Origin: Planctomycetota bacterium
GTDB taxonomy: Bacteria; Planctomycetota; GCA-002687715
Reading direction: 5' to 3'
Assembly (NCBI GenBank): GCA_002683135.1
Contig: NYSS01000165.1
Coordinates: forward strand, 1-36,412
DNA length: 36,412 nucleotides
The notes under the pieces are model-generated. The model was not told the DNA's origin. It did not search any database and was given only the letters and a program-made list of their open reading frames with translations. Of this stretch, positions 16,333 through 23,439 are shown piece by piece. Each line of letters begins with the position of its first letter. The stretch's first letter is position 1. Position numbers and translations under genes: made by a program.

Positions 16333-17748
16333 CTAATCCTTGCCGTTGGTAGAGGCGCGGCCATCGCCAGACGTCGGTTCGAGCTTGACGGGGGGGGCGT
16401 CTTCGCTGCCCTCGACTCGGACCGCGTCGCCGTCCTTCAGGCGGTCCTGGCCGACGAGGACGACGAAGTCCTCGGGCGCGAGGCGCTTGTCGGGAGAGAG
16501 GGGAAGGAACTCGACGTGGCCCTCTTCAGTCAGGCCTTCACGGAAGTAGAGCCTTCGCACCCGCCATCCTGTGCCCTCGACCGCGGACGGGTTATCCGAC
16601 GAGTTGCGCTGTTCGGCCACGTATACGTATGGCTGGCCACGCAGGTGAGCGATGGACTTGCGCTTGACGGTAAGGACGTTGGCGCGCGTTTCCAGGACGA
16701 TTTGCCCCGAGACGAACATGCCGGGCTGCAGCGTTCGGCCCGACTCGAGCCGCGTGCGCAGCTCCTTGTATCCGGGCCGCGCCAGGACCGCGGCGTTGCC
16801 TGTGTCGGAGAGCGTCTCCTTCGCGTCGAGCTTGAGCCGCACGGCGACCATCGCGTTGTCCTTGTCGACCTGGGGCTCGATGAGGCCCACGTGTGCGATG
16901 AAGGTCACGTCTGGATAGGCGTCGCCGCGGAAGCGCACGGTCTGGTTCTCCTTGACGTGCCGGAGGTGGTGCTGGGCGAGCTTCGTGCGCGCGACCAGGC
17001 GTCCTGGATCGTAGAGGCGATACATCGCTTGTCCGGACATCGTGACCTGGCCAACGTGGGCGAGGCGTTCGGTGATGACCCCGTTGATGGGAGCCGTGAC
17101 CTTCGCGTAGTTGACGTCGCGTTGAGCCTTGGTGCGTCCTAGCTCCGCGCGCTTCCGGAGGCGCTCGGCGACCTTCACCGTGGCTTGCGCCTTCTTGATC
17201 TGGATGGCGTACCGAGCCTGACGGGCCCGCTCCGTGTCGTAGTTGTGCTTGGCCGCGTCGACGTCATCCTGGGCGACCCCTCGGGTCTGACTCTTGAGGC
17301 GGTCCCACACCTGCTTCATCCGCGCCACGGTCGTCAGGTGGGCGAGCTTCTCCGCCTGCAGTTCGACGACGGTCAACTCAGCTTCGTCGATCTTGGTCTG
17401 AGCCTCGTCCACGGCGTTGTTGGATTCTTCCAGCGCGTGATTGAGGTCCACGCCTTCCAGGCGTGCGAGCGTCTCGCCTTGGAGGACCTCGTCTCCGACG
17501 TCCTTGAGCAGCTCCAAGACACGAATACCCTGGACCCGGGCCACGACCTCCCCCTCGAGCAAGGGTGTCATCTTTGCGGTCATGGGGAGGCGTCGCTCCA
17601 TGGAGCGGACCTCCGGGCGGGTGACCCGCACGAGGAGCGCCTGCTGGGCTCCCTTTGAGTCCGTTTTTCCTTCTTCTCCCTCGCCGAAGCTGCAGGCGGA
17701 GACGAACACGGAGAAGATAAGAGCAACAGGGAGCAGGACGCCTCGCAC
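16333..17748 (-). CDS. RND efflux periplasmic adaptor (membrane fusion) lipoprotein
   Basis: This 471-aa HlyD/AcrA-type adaptor links inner-membrane RND pumps to an outer-membrane channel. A hydrophobic signal ends in VSAC with C19, a lipobox for lipid attachment. A biotinyl-lipoyl half-motif (VLELLKDVGDEVLQGETLARLEG) precedes an alpha-helical hairpin (about residues 105-200, rich in Ala, Glu, Lys) and the second lipoyl half (YAKVTAPINGVITERLAHVGQ). Beta-barrel and membrane-proximal domains follow. The C-terminal about 25 residues are polar. The start is GTG 17748 with AGAGG about 10 nt upstream. It is the first gene of a three-gene pump operon, transcribed divergently from the radical SAM gene. 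Confidence 0.93.
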   Translation of the reverse strand: MRGVLLPVALIFSVFVSACSFGEGEEGKTDSKGAQQALLVRVTRPEVRSMERRLPMTAKMTPLLEGEVVARVQGIRVLELLKDVGDEVLQGETLARLEGVDLNHALEESNNAVDEAQTKIDEAELTVVELQAEKLAHLTTVARMKQVWDRLKSQTRGVAQDDVDAAKHNYDTERARQARYAIQIKKAQATVKVAERLRKRAELGRTKAQRDVNYAKVTAPINGVITERLAHVGQVTMSGQAMYRLYDPGRLVARTKLAQHHLRHVKENQTVRFRGDAYPDVTFIAHVGLIEPQVDKDNAMVAVRLKLDAKETLSDTGNAAVLARPGYKELRTRLESGRTLQPGMFVSGQIVLETRANVLTVKRKSIAHLRGQPYVYVAEQRNSSDNPSAVEGTGWRVRRLYFREGLTEEGHVEFLPLSPDKRLAPEDFVVLVGQDRLKDGDAVRVEGSEDAPPVKLEPTSGDGRASTNGKD

Positions 17749-17944
17749 GGTTTCTTAACCTCTGGTCTCGCCTTGGGCGGCTGACGCCGGGATGGGGCTT
17801 GCCGGGAAACCTGTGATACATGGCCCCGAGTCCAGAATCTCTGGTTGAACGGGGTTATTTCCACATGGTTGGGGTGAGCCGCTCCGAGTCGGGGCCGAGC
17901 CGGTGTGGTTGGTGCGGCTCCAGGGCGATGCCACAATGAGACCG
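17749..17944. other. Divergent intergenic region between pump operon and radical SAM operon
   Basis: About 196 bp hold the 5' ends of both operons. The minus side carries the AGAGG ribosome-binding site of the adaptor gene; a -10-like TATCAC (minus strand, near 17815) is unconvincing. The plus side carries the TTGGTG/CACAAT pair described separately. Confidence 0.5.
17909..17937 (+). promoter_or_regulatory. Predicted promoter of the radical SAM-lnt operon (leaderless)
   Basis: TTGGTG (17909-17914) and CACAAT (17932-17937) are 17 nt apart. Transcription would begin about 7 nt downstream, at or next to the ATG at 17945. This suggests a leaderless mRNA and explains the lack of a Shine-Dalgarno sequence there. 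Confidence 0.4.
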
Positions 17945-19246
17945 ATGACGCAGGACGGTTCCGAGTGCAGCGCCCTTCGGCGAGTGGAGGCGGTCGCTGA
18001 GGAGTTTCACGACCTCCCGATTGAGGTCGTGGTCAAGGAGGACTGCCTGCGTTCCGGAATCTGGTTTGAGCCCGATGCGTTGCGTCGGGGACACGCTTAC
18101 GCGAGGAAGTCCTATTTCATCTTCTCCTTCGACCATCTGCCCCTGGAGGAGATGGAGGGTGAACAGGCGCGAGAAGATGCTCCCGAGGAGATCGCGCTGG
18201 AGGGCGGCGCCTGGGGCTTCCGGCGCGTCATCGTTTCGGTTCGCTTGAACCCGGACAGCCCCTACCGCGTCGGTCTCGGCGAGGACAACGGCCTTCGGCT
18301 CCTCTGCGATGGTGAGCCCATCGCAGAGGTCACGTTCTCGCCGACGCCGCCCTACTACGGGGATGCGCTCGATGACGGCACTCCAATTACGGAGGTCGCT
18401 CCGTCGATTGAATGGGGCTACCTCCTCTACCTGACCGTCTTCCGAATGTGCCAGTACTTCGGCAAGGAGGAGGAGTGCCAGTTCTGCGATATCAATCGGA
18501 ACTTCAAACAGCAACGCGCGCTTGGTCGTCCCTATCACGCGATCAAGCCCCTCGATCGATTGCTGGCGGCGCTCGATCGCGTTGTCCAATCCGGGGCCCG
18601 TGCGGAGGCCTACACGCTCACCGGCGGTAGCATCACCTCTCGGCTGGAGAGCAAGGACGAGGCCTCGTTCTACATCGAGTACGCAGAGGCGATCGAGGAG
18701 CGCTTTCCCGGTCGCTGGATCGGCAAGATGGTTGTCCAGGCGCTCCCGAAGGAAGACGTTCGTCGCATCCACGCCGCTGGTATCGGTATCTACCATCCCA
18801 ACTATGAGATCTGGGATCGTGACCTGTTCGAGCGCATCTGCCCTGGTAAGGCGCGCTATGTCGGGCGCGATACGTGGATCGCGCGCATCATCGAGGCGGC
18901 GGAGGTGTTCGGCCCGGAGCGGGTGATTCCGAATTTCGTCGGCGGGATCGAGATGGCGCGCCCCTTCGGTTTCAAAACCGAAGAGGAGGCTTGGCGTTCC
19001 ACTGGTGAGGGCCTTGACCACTTCATGTCCCAGGGCATCGCGCCCCGGTTCACGACGTGGTGCCCCGAGCCGCTTTCGGCGCTGGGATCCGCCGGGCCGG
19101 CGTCGCTGCGATACCACGTCGGGTTGCTGAAACTCTGGCGGGATACTCACGCCAGGCATGGGCTGCCCGCACCCCCGGGTTATGGCGAACCCGGAATTGG
19201 CAACGCTGTGTTCAGCGTCAGCTCCTTCATGGACGTGATCGAGTGA
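17945..19246 (+). CDS. Radical SAM protein of unknown function, C-x8-C-x2-C cluster motif
   Basis: This 433-aa protein is recognised by the motif RMCQYFGKEEECQFCDI (C169, C178, C181), whose spacing is C-x8-C-x2-C rather than the classical C-x3-C-x2-C. A glycine-rich TLTGGSIT segment about 50 residues later matches the SAM-binding GGE-like motif, and the later strands (GIGIYHPNYEIWD, VIPNFVGGIEMARPFG) fit a TIM-barrel radical SAM core. The first 150 residues form a separate beta-rich domain (SYFIFSFDHLP, PIAEVTFSPTPPYYGD). I do not know its substrate. The stop overlaps the lnt start, so the two are probably co-expressed. ATGs at 17903 and 17936 are in frame, but the predicted -10 overlaps 17936, so 17945 is preferred; this is not certain. 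Confidence 0.85.
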   Translation: MTQDGSECSALRRVEAVAEEFHDLPIEVVVKEDCLRSGIWFEPDALRRGHAYARKSYFIFSFDHLPLEEMEGEQAREDAPEEIALEGGAWGFRRVIVSVRLNPDSPYRVGLGEDNGLRLLCDGEPIAEVTFSPTPPYYGDALDDGTPITEVAPSIEWGYLLYLTVFRMCQYFGKEEECQFCDINRNFKQQRALGRPYHAIKPLDRLLAALDRVVQSGARAEAYTLTGGSITSRLESKDEASFYIEYAEAIEERFPGRWIGKMVVQALPKEDVRRIHAAGIGIYHPNYEIWDRDLFERICPGKARYVGRDTWIARIIEAAEVFGPERVIPNFVGGIEMARPFGFKTEEEAWRSTGEGLDHFMSQGIAPRFTTWCPEPLSALGSAGPASLRYHVGLLKLWRDTHARHGLPAPPGYGEPGIGNAVFSVSSFMDVIE

Positions 19247-20778
19247 TCCACGTCCTGGTCGCCGTCGCCTCCCTCGGATTCGTTTCCCTCGCTTTCCATC
19301 CCTTCGATTGGTGGTGGTTGGGGTGGTTCGCGTTTGTCCCGTGGATGGTTTACCACCAGAGGTCCGAGCGACGGGGGACGGGTCGCGCGCTCATGCTCGC
19401 CTACTACCTGCACTACGCGTACGTGTTGCAGTGGGTCGGAGAGGTGGCGCCGCTGGCGATGTGGGCGATTCCCCTGCTGGGCATGCCCGTCGCCTGGCTG
19501 TGCGCGTGGATTTGTGACCGTTGCGTCCACCGGCTCGGGATGTCGGGGCTGGTCGTGTACCCGCTCGCCATCGTCTCGACCGATTTCTTGCGGGATCAGT
19601 ACCTCGGGCTGACTTGGTGCAGCATCGGATACACGCAGTGGCGCTGGCTCGAGGGAGTTCAGAGCGCATCGATCTTCCGCGTGCACCTGCTCTCATGGGC
19701 GGTCTTGCTCGTGAACGCGGCGTGGGCGCAGTGGTTCCTGAGACCTCGGGAGCGGTCCTCCCACGTCGGGCTCGCGGTAGCGGCCGGGGTCCTGGTGGTG
19801 CTGCACGTCGGAGGCGCCCTGCGCTTGTCCGCCGATCTGGAAGACGGCCCGCTCGCTGTCGGTGTCCAGGGGAACATCGACCAGGTCATGAAGGAGACCG
19901 GCAGCCGTGAGAGGGCGTGGAAGGCGCAGCGCGAGGTCTTCGAGCGCCTCGAGCAAGGGATCGAGCCGGACCTGCTGGTGTTTGCGGAGACCTCCTTCCA
20001 TCCCGTTACGCAGCGGGTCCCGCTGTCGATCCTGTTGGACCATTCCACCTGGGGAGGGTGGTTGCCTCGTGACCGCGGTCAGGCGACGGTGCTTGGATAC
20101 AACGAACGTGTCGGAGAGACGGACCGCAACGTGGCCTGTGCCGTCGTCGATGGGAAGCCGGTGGCGACGTACGTGAAGCGCGTCCTCGTTCCGATGGGCG
20201 AGCACATCCCTGAGTGGCTTCCGTTCCGCGGTTGGTTCGAGGACCAGGTCCAGCAGCGTGGGGGCTATGTGCCGCGCATGGAGCCGGGGACAGCGTTCGT
20301 CTCGGCGCCCCTGGGCGCCGGCCCTCGACCGACCAGCTTCGGCTTGAATATCTGCTACGAGATGGTGTTTCCGGGCGAATTCCGAGGCCTCATGCGTGAG
20401 CATGACCCCGATTTCCTCGTCAATATTTCCAATGACGGTTGGTACGGAGACAGCAACGAACTTGACCTGGTGCACGTCGCCGGACGCTTCCGGGCCGTCG
20501 AATGCGGTCGCAGCCTGTTTCGGGTTTCAAATACGGGTATCAGCACGTCCATCGACCCCATGGGGCGCTTCCGCGCGACCGTGACCGCCGGCGCCAAGCG
20601 CAAGGGAGTCCAGGGCTTGCTCGTGGACCGGGTCCAGATCAGCTCGGGCACCACGCCCTGGGTCTGGGGGGGCGATCTGCTCCCGGCGATCCTGCCCCTC
20701 GCCCTGTTGGCGTCGGTGGGGCTCGTTTTCTGGCGCCGCCGGGGCATGGGGCTCCCGGCACAACCCCCTTCCCGGTAG
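19243..20778 (+). CDS. lnt: Apolipoprotein N-acyltransferase
   Basis: This 511-aa membrane enzyme adds the third acyl chain to lipoproteins. Six or so N-terminal membrane spans (HVLVAVASLGFVSLAFHPF; YPLAIVSTDFLRDQYLGLTWCSIGYTQW) precede a periplasmic nitrilase-like domain with the complete triad: E249 in LVFAETSFHP, K312 in ATYVKRVLVPMGEHIP, and C371 in LNICYEMVFPGEFR. The NISNDGWYGDS motif and a final membrane span are also present. The start is GTG 19243, overlapping the radical SAM stop (GTGA). A longer frame back to 19057 lies inside the upstream gene. Its presence fits the lipoprotein adaptor encoded next door and a diderm envelope. Confidence 0.95.
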   Translation: MIHVLVAVASLGFVSLAFHPFDWWWLGWFAFVPWMVYHQRSERRGTGRALMLAYYLHYAYVLQWVGEVAPLAMWAIPLLGMPVAWLCAWICDRCVHRLGMSGLVVYPLAIVSTDFLRDQYLGLTWCSIGYTQWRWLEGVQSASIFRVHLLSWAVLLVNAAWAQWFLRPRERSSHVGLAVAAGVLVVLHVGGALRLSADLEDGPLAVGVQGNIDQVMKETGSRERAWKAQREVFERLEQGIEPDLLVFAETSFHPVTQRVPLSILLDHSTWGGWLPRDRGQATVLGYNERVGETDRNVACAVVDGKPVATYVKRVLVPMGEHIPEWLPFRGWFEDQVQQRGGYVPRMEPGTAFVSAPLGAGPRPTSFGLNICYEMVFPGEFRGLMREHDPDFLVNISNDGWYGDSNELDLVHVAGRFRAVECGRSLFRVSNTGISTSIDPMGRFRATVTAGAKRKGVQGLLVDRVQISSGTTPWVWGGDLLPAILPLALLASVGLVFWRRRGMGLPAQPPSR

Positions 20779-20825
20779 GATTTTCCGACTGGAGGTGTTG
20801 TTCGGATCGCCCCGCGTGGAGTCGC

Positions 20826-20853
20826 TTGACACCCGCGTGAGCGCTCCTACAAT
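20826..20853 (+). promoter_or_regulatory. Sigma-70-type promoter TTGACA-N16-TACAAT
   Basis: TTGACA (20826-20831) and TACAAT (20848-20853) are separated by 16 nt, the closest match to consensus in the window. Transcription would start near 20860, about 113 nt upstream of the coiled-coil protein ATG. The strength suggests high expression of the coiled-coil protein and the small membrane protein after it. Confidence 0.8.
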
Positions 20854-20973
20854 CGCGCCTCCGGAAAAAAGATGCGCCCTGCCGGATTGCTGCGCCCACA
20901 AGATGAGGGTGCGTCCGGCGCCTGGGATGGCCGTTGAAGCGGTCGACCCACAACAGTTGGAAAGGGAGAACCC

Positions 20974-21825
20974 ATGAGTCAAGTGGCACGGGTCTTCGTG
21001 GTCCTGAACCTGGTCATTGCGGCAGGCTTCCTGTTCGCGGCGGCGACATTCCTCGCCCTGAACAACGACTACAAGAACCAGCTCGAGGCAGAGAAGAAGG
21101 TACACGCCGATGACAATCAGGCGCGCGACCTCAAGATCGGTCAACTCAACGACGAGGTGAAGAGTCAGCAAAGCCAGATTTCGGCGCTGCGCGAGCAGAC
21201 CAGCCAGAAGGACGGCACGATCTCGACTCAGAACACCCAGATTCAGTCGCTCCAGGGTGACAAGAGCAATCTGACCGCTGAGAACGCCAGCCTGATCGAG
21301 GCGAACCGCGCTCACGCGGATGCGGTCGCCAAGCTTCAGGACGACAACAAGGGCTTGCGGGACAGCAACGGAACTCTTGCAACCGAGAACCGAGCCAAGA
21401 CCAAGGAGGCCGCGGATGCCGTGGCCGCGAAGGAAGCTGCCGACAAGGGCATCGAGGATCTCAAGGCCGCGATTCATGGTCACGAGAAGACGATCACCGC
21501 CCAGACTGAGTCCCTCTCCGAGAAGGACCTGCTCATCGCGTACGCGAAGCAGAAGGGCGTTGACTTCGAGAAGATCCAGATGGCCCCGAACATGTCCGGT
21601 CACGTCGTGAACGCGGACAACGGCCTGCGGCTCGTTCAGGTCAACATCGGCAAGTCCAAGGGTATGGTCCGCGGCGCCGTCCTCGACGTCGTGCGTGGCG
21701 ACACCTACATCGGTCGTGTCCGCATTGACACCGTGTTCGACAACCAGTCGGCCGGTTTGCTGACGATCATGGCCGACGGCCAGAGCGTCATGGTTGGCGA
21801 CCGCGTCACCAACACCCTCAACTAG
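20974..21825 (+). CDS. Membrane-anchored coiled-coil protein with small C-terminal beta domain, unknown function
   Basis: In this 283-aa protein one membrane span (residues about 7-29, VFVVLNLVIAAGFLFAAATF) is followed by a long helical coiled coil (about 31-195) rich in Gln, Asp, Lys and Asn with repeated heptads. A Gly/Val-rich beta domain (about 208-283) contains NIGKSKGMVRGAVLDVV and VMVGDRV. The C-terminal domain resembles the barrel pieces of MreC-type or flagellar-type envelope proteins, but I cannot assign a family. The layout (short cytoplasmic end, one span, coiled coil, periplasmic barrel) is like MreC, and the mreBCD cluster lies downstream. GGGAG lies 5 nt before ATG 20974. It appears to share a strong promoter with the 59-aa protein. 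Confidence 0.85.
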   Translation: MSQVARVFVVLNLVIAAGFLFAAATFLALNNDYKNQLEAEKKVHADDNQARDLKIGQLNDEVKSQQSQISALREQTSQKDGTISTQNTQIQSLQGDKSNLTAENASLIEANRAHADAVAKLQDDNKGLRDSNGTLATENRAKTKEAADAVAAKEAADKGIEDLKAAIHGHEKTITAQTESLSEKDLLIAYAKQKGVDFEKIQMAPNMSGHVVNADNGLRLVQVNIGKSKGMVRGAVLDVVRGDTYIGRVRIDTVFDNQSAGLLTIMADGQSVMVGDRVTNTLN

Positions 21826-21860
21826 TCTCGACGGTACGAAGACGACACCAGGAGGCCATC

Positions 21861-22040
21861 ATGGCAGACGAAGAACTGGACGTTCTCGACGACGTCGAAA
21901 TGCTGGAAGAGGAGGAGGACAACGCCAAGGCGCTCACGTCTGGGCTGGTCATCGGGACCACTCTCGTCCTCCTTGTCGCCTTCTTCATGATGGAGAAGGC
22001 GCTCGGGGCTTGGTTCGCCGTGGGGCCCTTCGCCCCGTAA
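21861..22040 (+). CDS. 59-aa acidic single-span membrane protein, unknown function
   Basis: A 59-codon frame starts at ATG 21861 behind a perfect AGGAGG (21849-21854) with 6-nt spacing and stops at TAA 22038. Residues 1-22 are strongly acidic (MADEELDVLDDVEMLEEEED). Residues about 26-44 are one hydrophobic helix (LTSGLVIGTTLVLLVAFF), followed by a short tail ending FAVGPFAP. It lies 35 nt after the coiled-coil gene, so the two are almost certainly one operon. An acidic cytoplasmic tail and single span suggest an adaptor for a membrane complex, possibly with the coiled-coil protein. I know of no family match. Confidence 0.85.
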   Translation: MADEELDVLDDVEMLEEEEDNAKALTSGLVIGTTLVLLVAFFMMEKALGAWFAVGPFAP

Positions 22041-22376
22041 GTCGGCGCCCCCCCGGAGGGCGGTGCGCGCATCCCGCTCTCCGGCCAGCGCAGGTGCATG
22101 GGAGTCCGGTCTAGTCCGGATTCTCGTGCTGCTCTTGGCCCGCGGATAGCGGCCTCACCCGCGTCGTTCTCGGCCCAGCCTAGCCGAGACTCTGATACAC
22201 TCGCGCCGCTTTCGGAGCGCGGGCTTTGAGGGCTGGTTGCCGACGGCGGGCCGGGGGCGGACAACTGTCGCTCGCTCGTTGCATCGGGGCTTCCTCGGGC
22301 GGAGGAGGCGCGCGGTAGGCAGACCAATACAGCGCGAAGCAGTAGAGCACTCGCTCTCTCGGGGGAGGACCGCTTC
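22041..22376. other. Intergenic region and long leader before mreB
   Basis: About 336 bp with no supported gene. It contains a GC-rich stem just after the small membrane protein (CGCCC/GGGCG around 22047-22063, no T-run, weak as a terminator), the inverted repeat and extended -10 at 22168-22201, and a predicted 5' leader of roughly 170 nt reaching the GGGAGG before mreB. Confidence 0.5.
22168..22201 (+). promoter_or_regulatory. Extended -10 promoter with adjacent inverted repeat upstream of mreB
   Basis: TGATACACT (22193-22201) is an extended -10 element (TG-n-TACACT). Directly upstream, TCTCGGC (22168-22174) and GCCGAGA (22183-22189) form a perfect 7-bp inverted repeat with an 8-nt centre, covering the spacer region where a regulator could bind. 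No clear -35 box is present, which fits an extended -10 or an activated promoter. Confidence 0.45.
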
Positions 22377-23435
22377 ATGTTAAAAATGATCGATCGCGTC
22401 GCCGGAATGTTCTCGGTGGACATGGGCATCGATCTCGGCACCGCCAACACCTTGGTGTGTGTCCCAGGCCGGGGGGTCATCCTGTCTGAGCCGTCCGTCG
22501 TGGCGGTTCGCAAGGGCAGCAACACTGTCTTGCTCAACGGCTTGGCGGTGGGTGACCGAGCAAAGGAGATGCTCGGCAAGACGCCCGGCAACATTCAGGC
22601 GATCCGGCCCATGCGTGATGGCGTCATCGCAGATTTCGAGATCTGCGAGGCGATGCTCCGGTACTTCATCCGGCGGGTGCAAGGCAACCGGAAGATGTTC
22701 GCGAATCCCCAGGTGGTCATCGCGATCCCCTCCGGCATCACCCAGGTCGAAAAGCAAGCCGTCATTCACTCCGCCGAACGCGCAGGCGCGCGGCGCGTTT
22801 TTCTCATTGAGGAGCCGATGGCCGCCGGGATCGGTCTCGGCATGCCCATCCAGGAGCCGACCGCTTCCATGGTCGTCGATATCGGCGGTGGTACCACCGA
22901 GGTCGCCGTCCTCGCGCTCGCGGGCGTGGTCGAGTCGCAGAGCGTTCGTGTGGCCGGTGATGAGATGGACGACGCCATCACCGATTTCATGAAGAAGCAG
23001 TACCAGCTGCTGATCGGTCCGCAGGCTGCTGAGCGCATCAAGATCGCGGTCGGGTCCGCTTGGCCGCTCGAACAAGAGCTGCAGCTCACCGTTAAGGGAC
23101 GCCACGCGAAGAGCGGTCTGCCGCGGCCCGCGACGATCAACTCCGAGGAGATCCGCGAGGCCCTGCTCGGTCCCATTGAGGAGATCATCCAGGCCGTGCG
23201 CCGAACGTTGGAGAAGACCGAGCCTGAGTTGTCGGCGGATCTCGTCGACTCAGGGATCTGTCTTTGCGGCGGAGGCGCCCTCCTCAGGGGGCTCGACAAG
23301 CGCATCCAGGCTTCGGTCGAGGTCCCCGTGGCCGTGGCAGAGGACCCGCTCACCGCGGTCGCTCGCGGCACCGGGATCATCCTCGACAACCTAGATCTGT
23401 TGAAGCAGATCCTCGAGACCGCGGAGGACGTCTGA
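22377..23435 (+). CDS. mreB: Rod-shape determining actin homologue MreB
   Basis: This 352-aa actin-fold ATPase forms membrane-bound filaments that position the lateral wall synthesis machinery. MGIDLGTANTLVCVPGRGV is phosphate loop 1, MVVDIGGGTTEVAVLAL is phosphate loop 2, and GICLCGGGALLRGLDKRI is the adenosine motif. IRPMRDGVIADFE and FLIEEPMAAGIGLG are also typical. The length is normal for MreB (about 345), and the N-terminal LKMIDRVAGMF may be an amphipathic membrane-binding helix. GGGAGG lies 9 nt before ATG 22377. It heads the mreBCD-PBP2-rodA operon, with mreC starting 4 nt after its stop. Confidence 0.97.
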   Translation: MLKMIDRVAGMFSVDMGIDLGTANTLVCVPGRGVILSEPSVVAVRKGSNTVLLNGLAVGDRAKEMLGKTPGNIQAIRPMRDGVIADFEICEAMLRYFIRRVQGNRKMFANPQVVIAIPSGITQVEKQAVIHSAERAGARRVFLIEEPMAAGIGLGMPIQEPTASMVVDIGGGTTEVAVLALAGVVESQSVRVAGDEMDDAITDFMKKQYQLLIGPQAAERIKIAVGSAWPLEQELQLTVKGRHAKSGLPRPATINSEEIREALLGPIEEIIQAVRRTLEKTEPELSADLVDSGICLCGGGALLRGLDKRIQASVEVPVAVAEDPLTAVARGTGIILDNLDLLKQILETAEDV

Positions 23436-23439
23436 GCGC

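Noticed and set aside
19057-19242. 62-codon N-terminal extension of lnt
   Set aside because: It overlaps the radical SAM gene, is Arg-rich and not membrane-like; the GTGA overlap at 19243 gives a normal Lnt N terminus.
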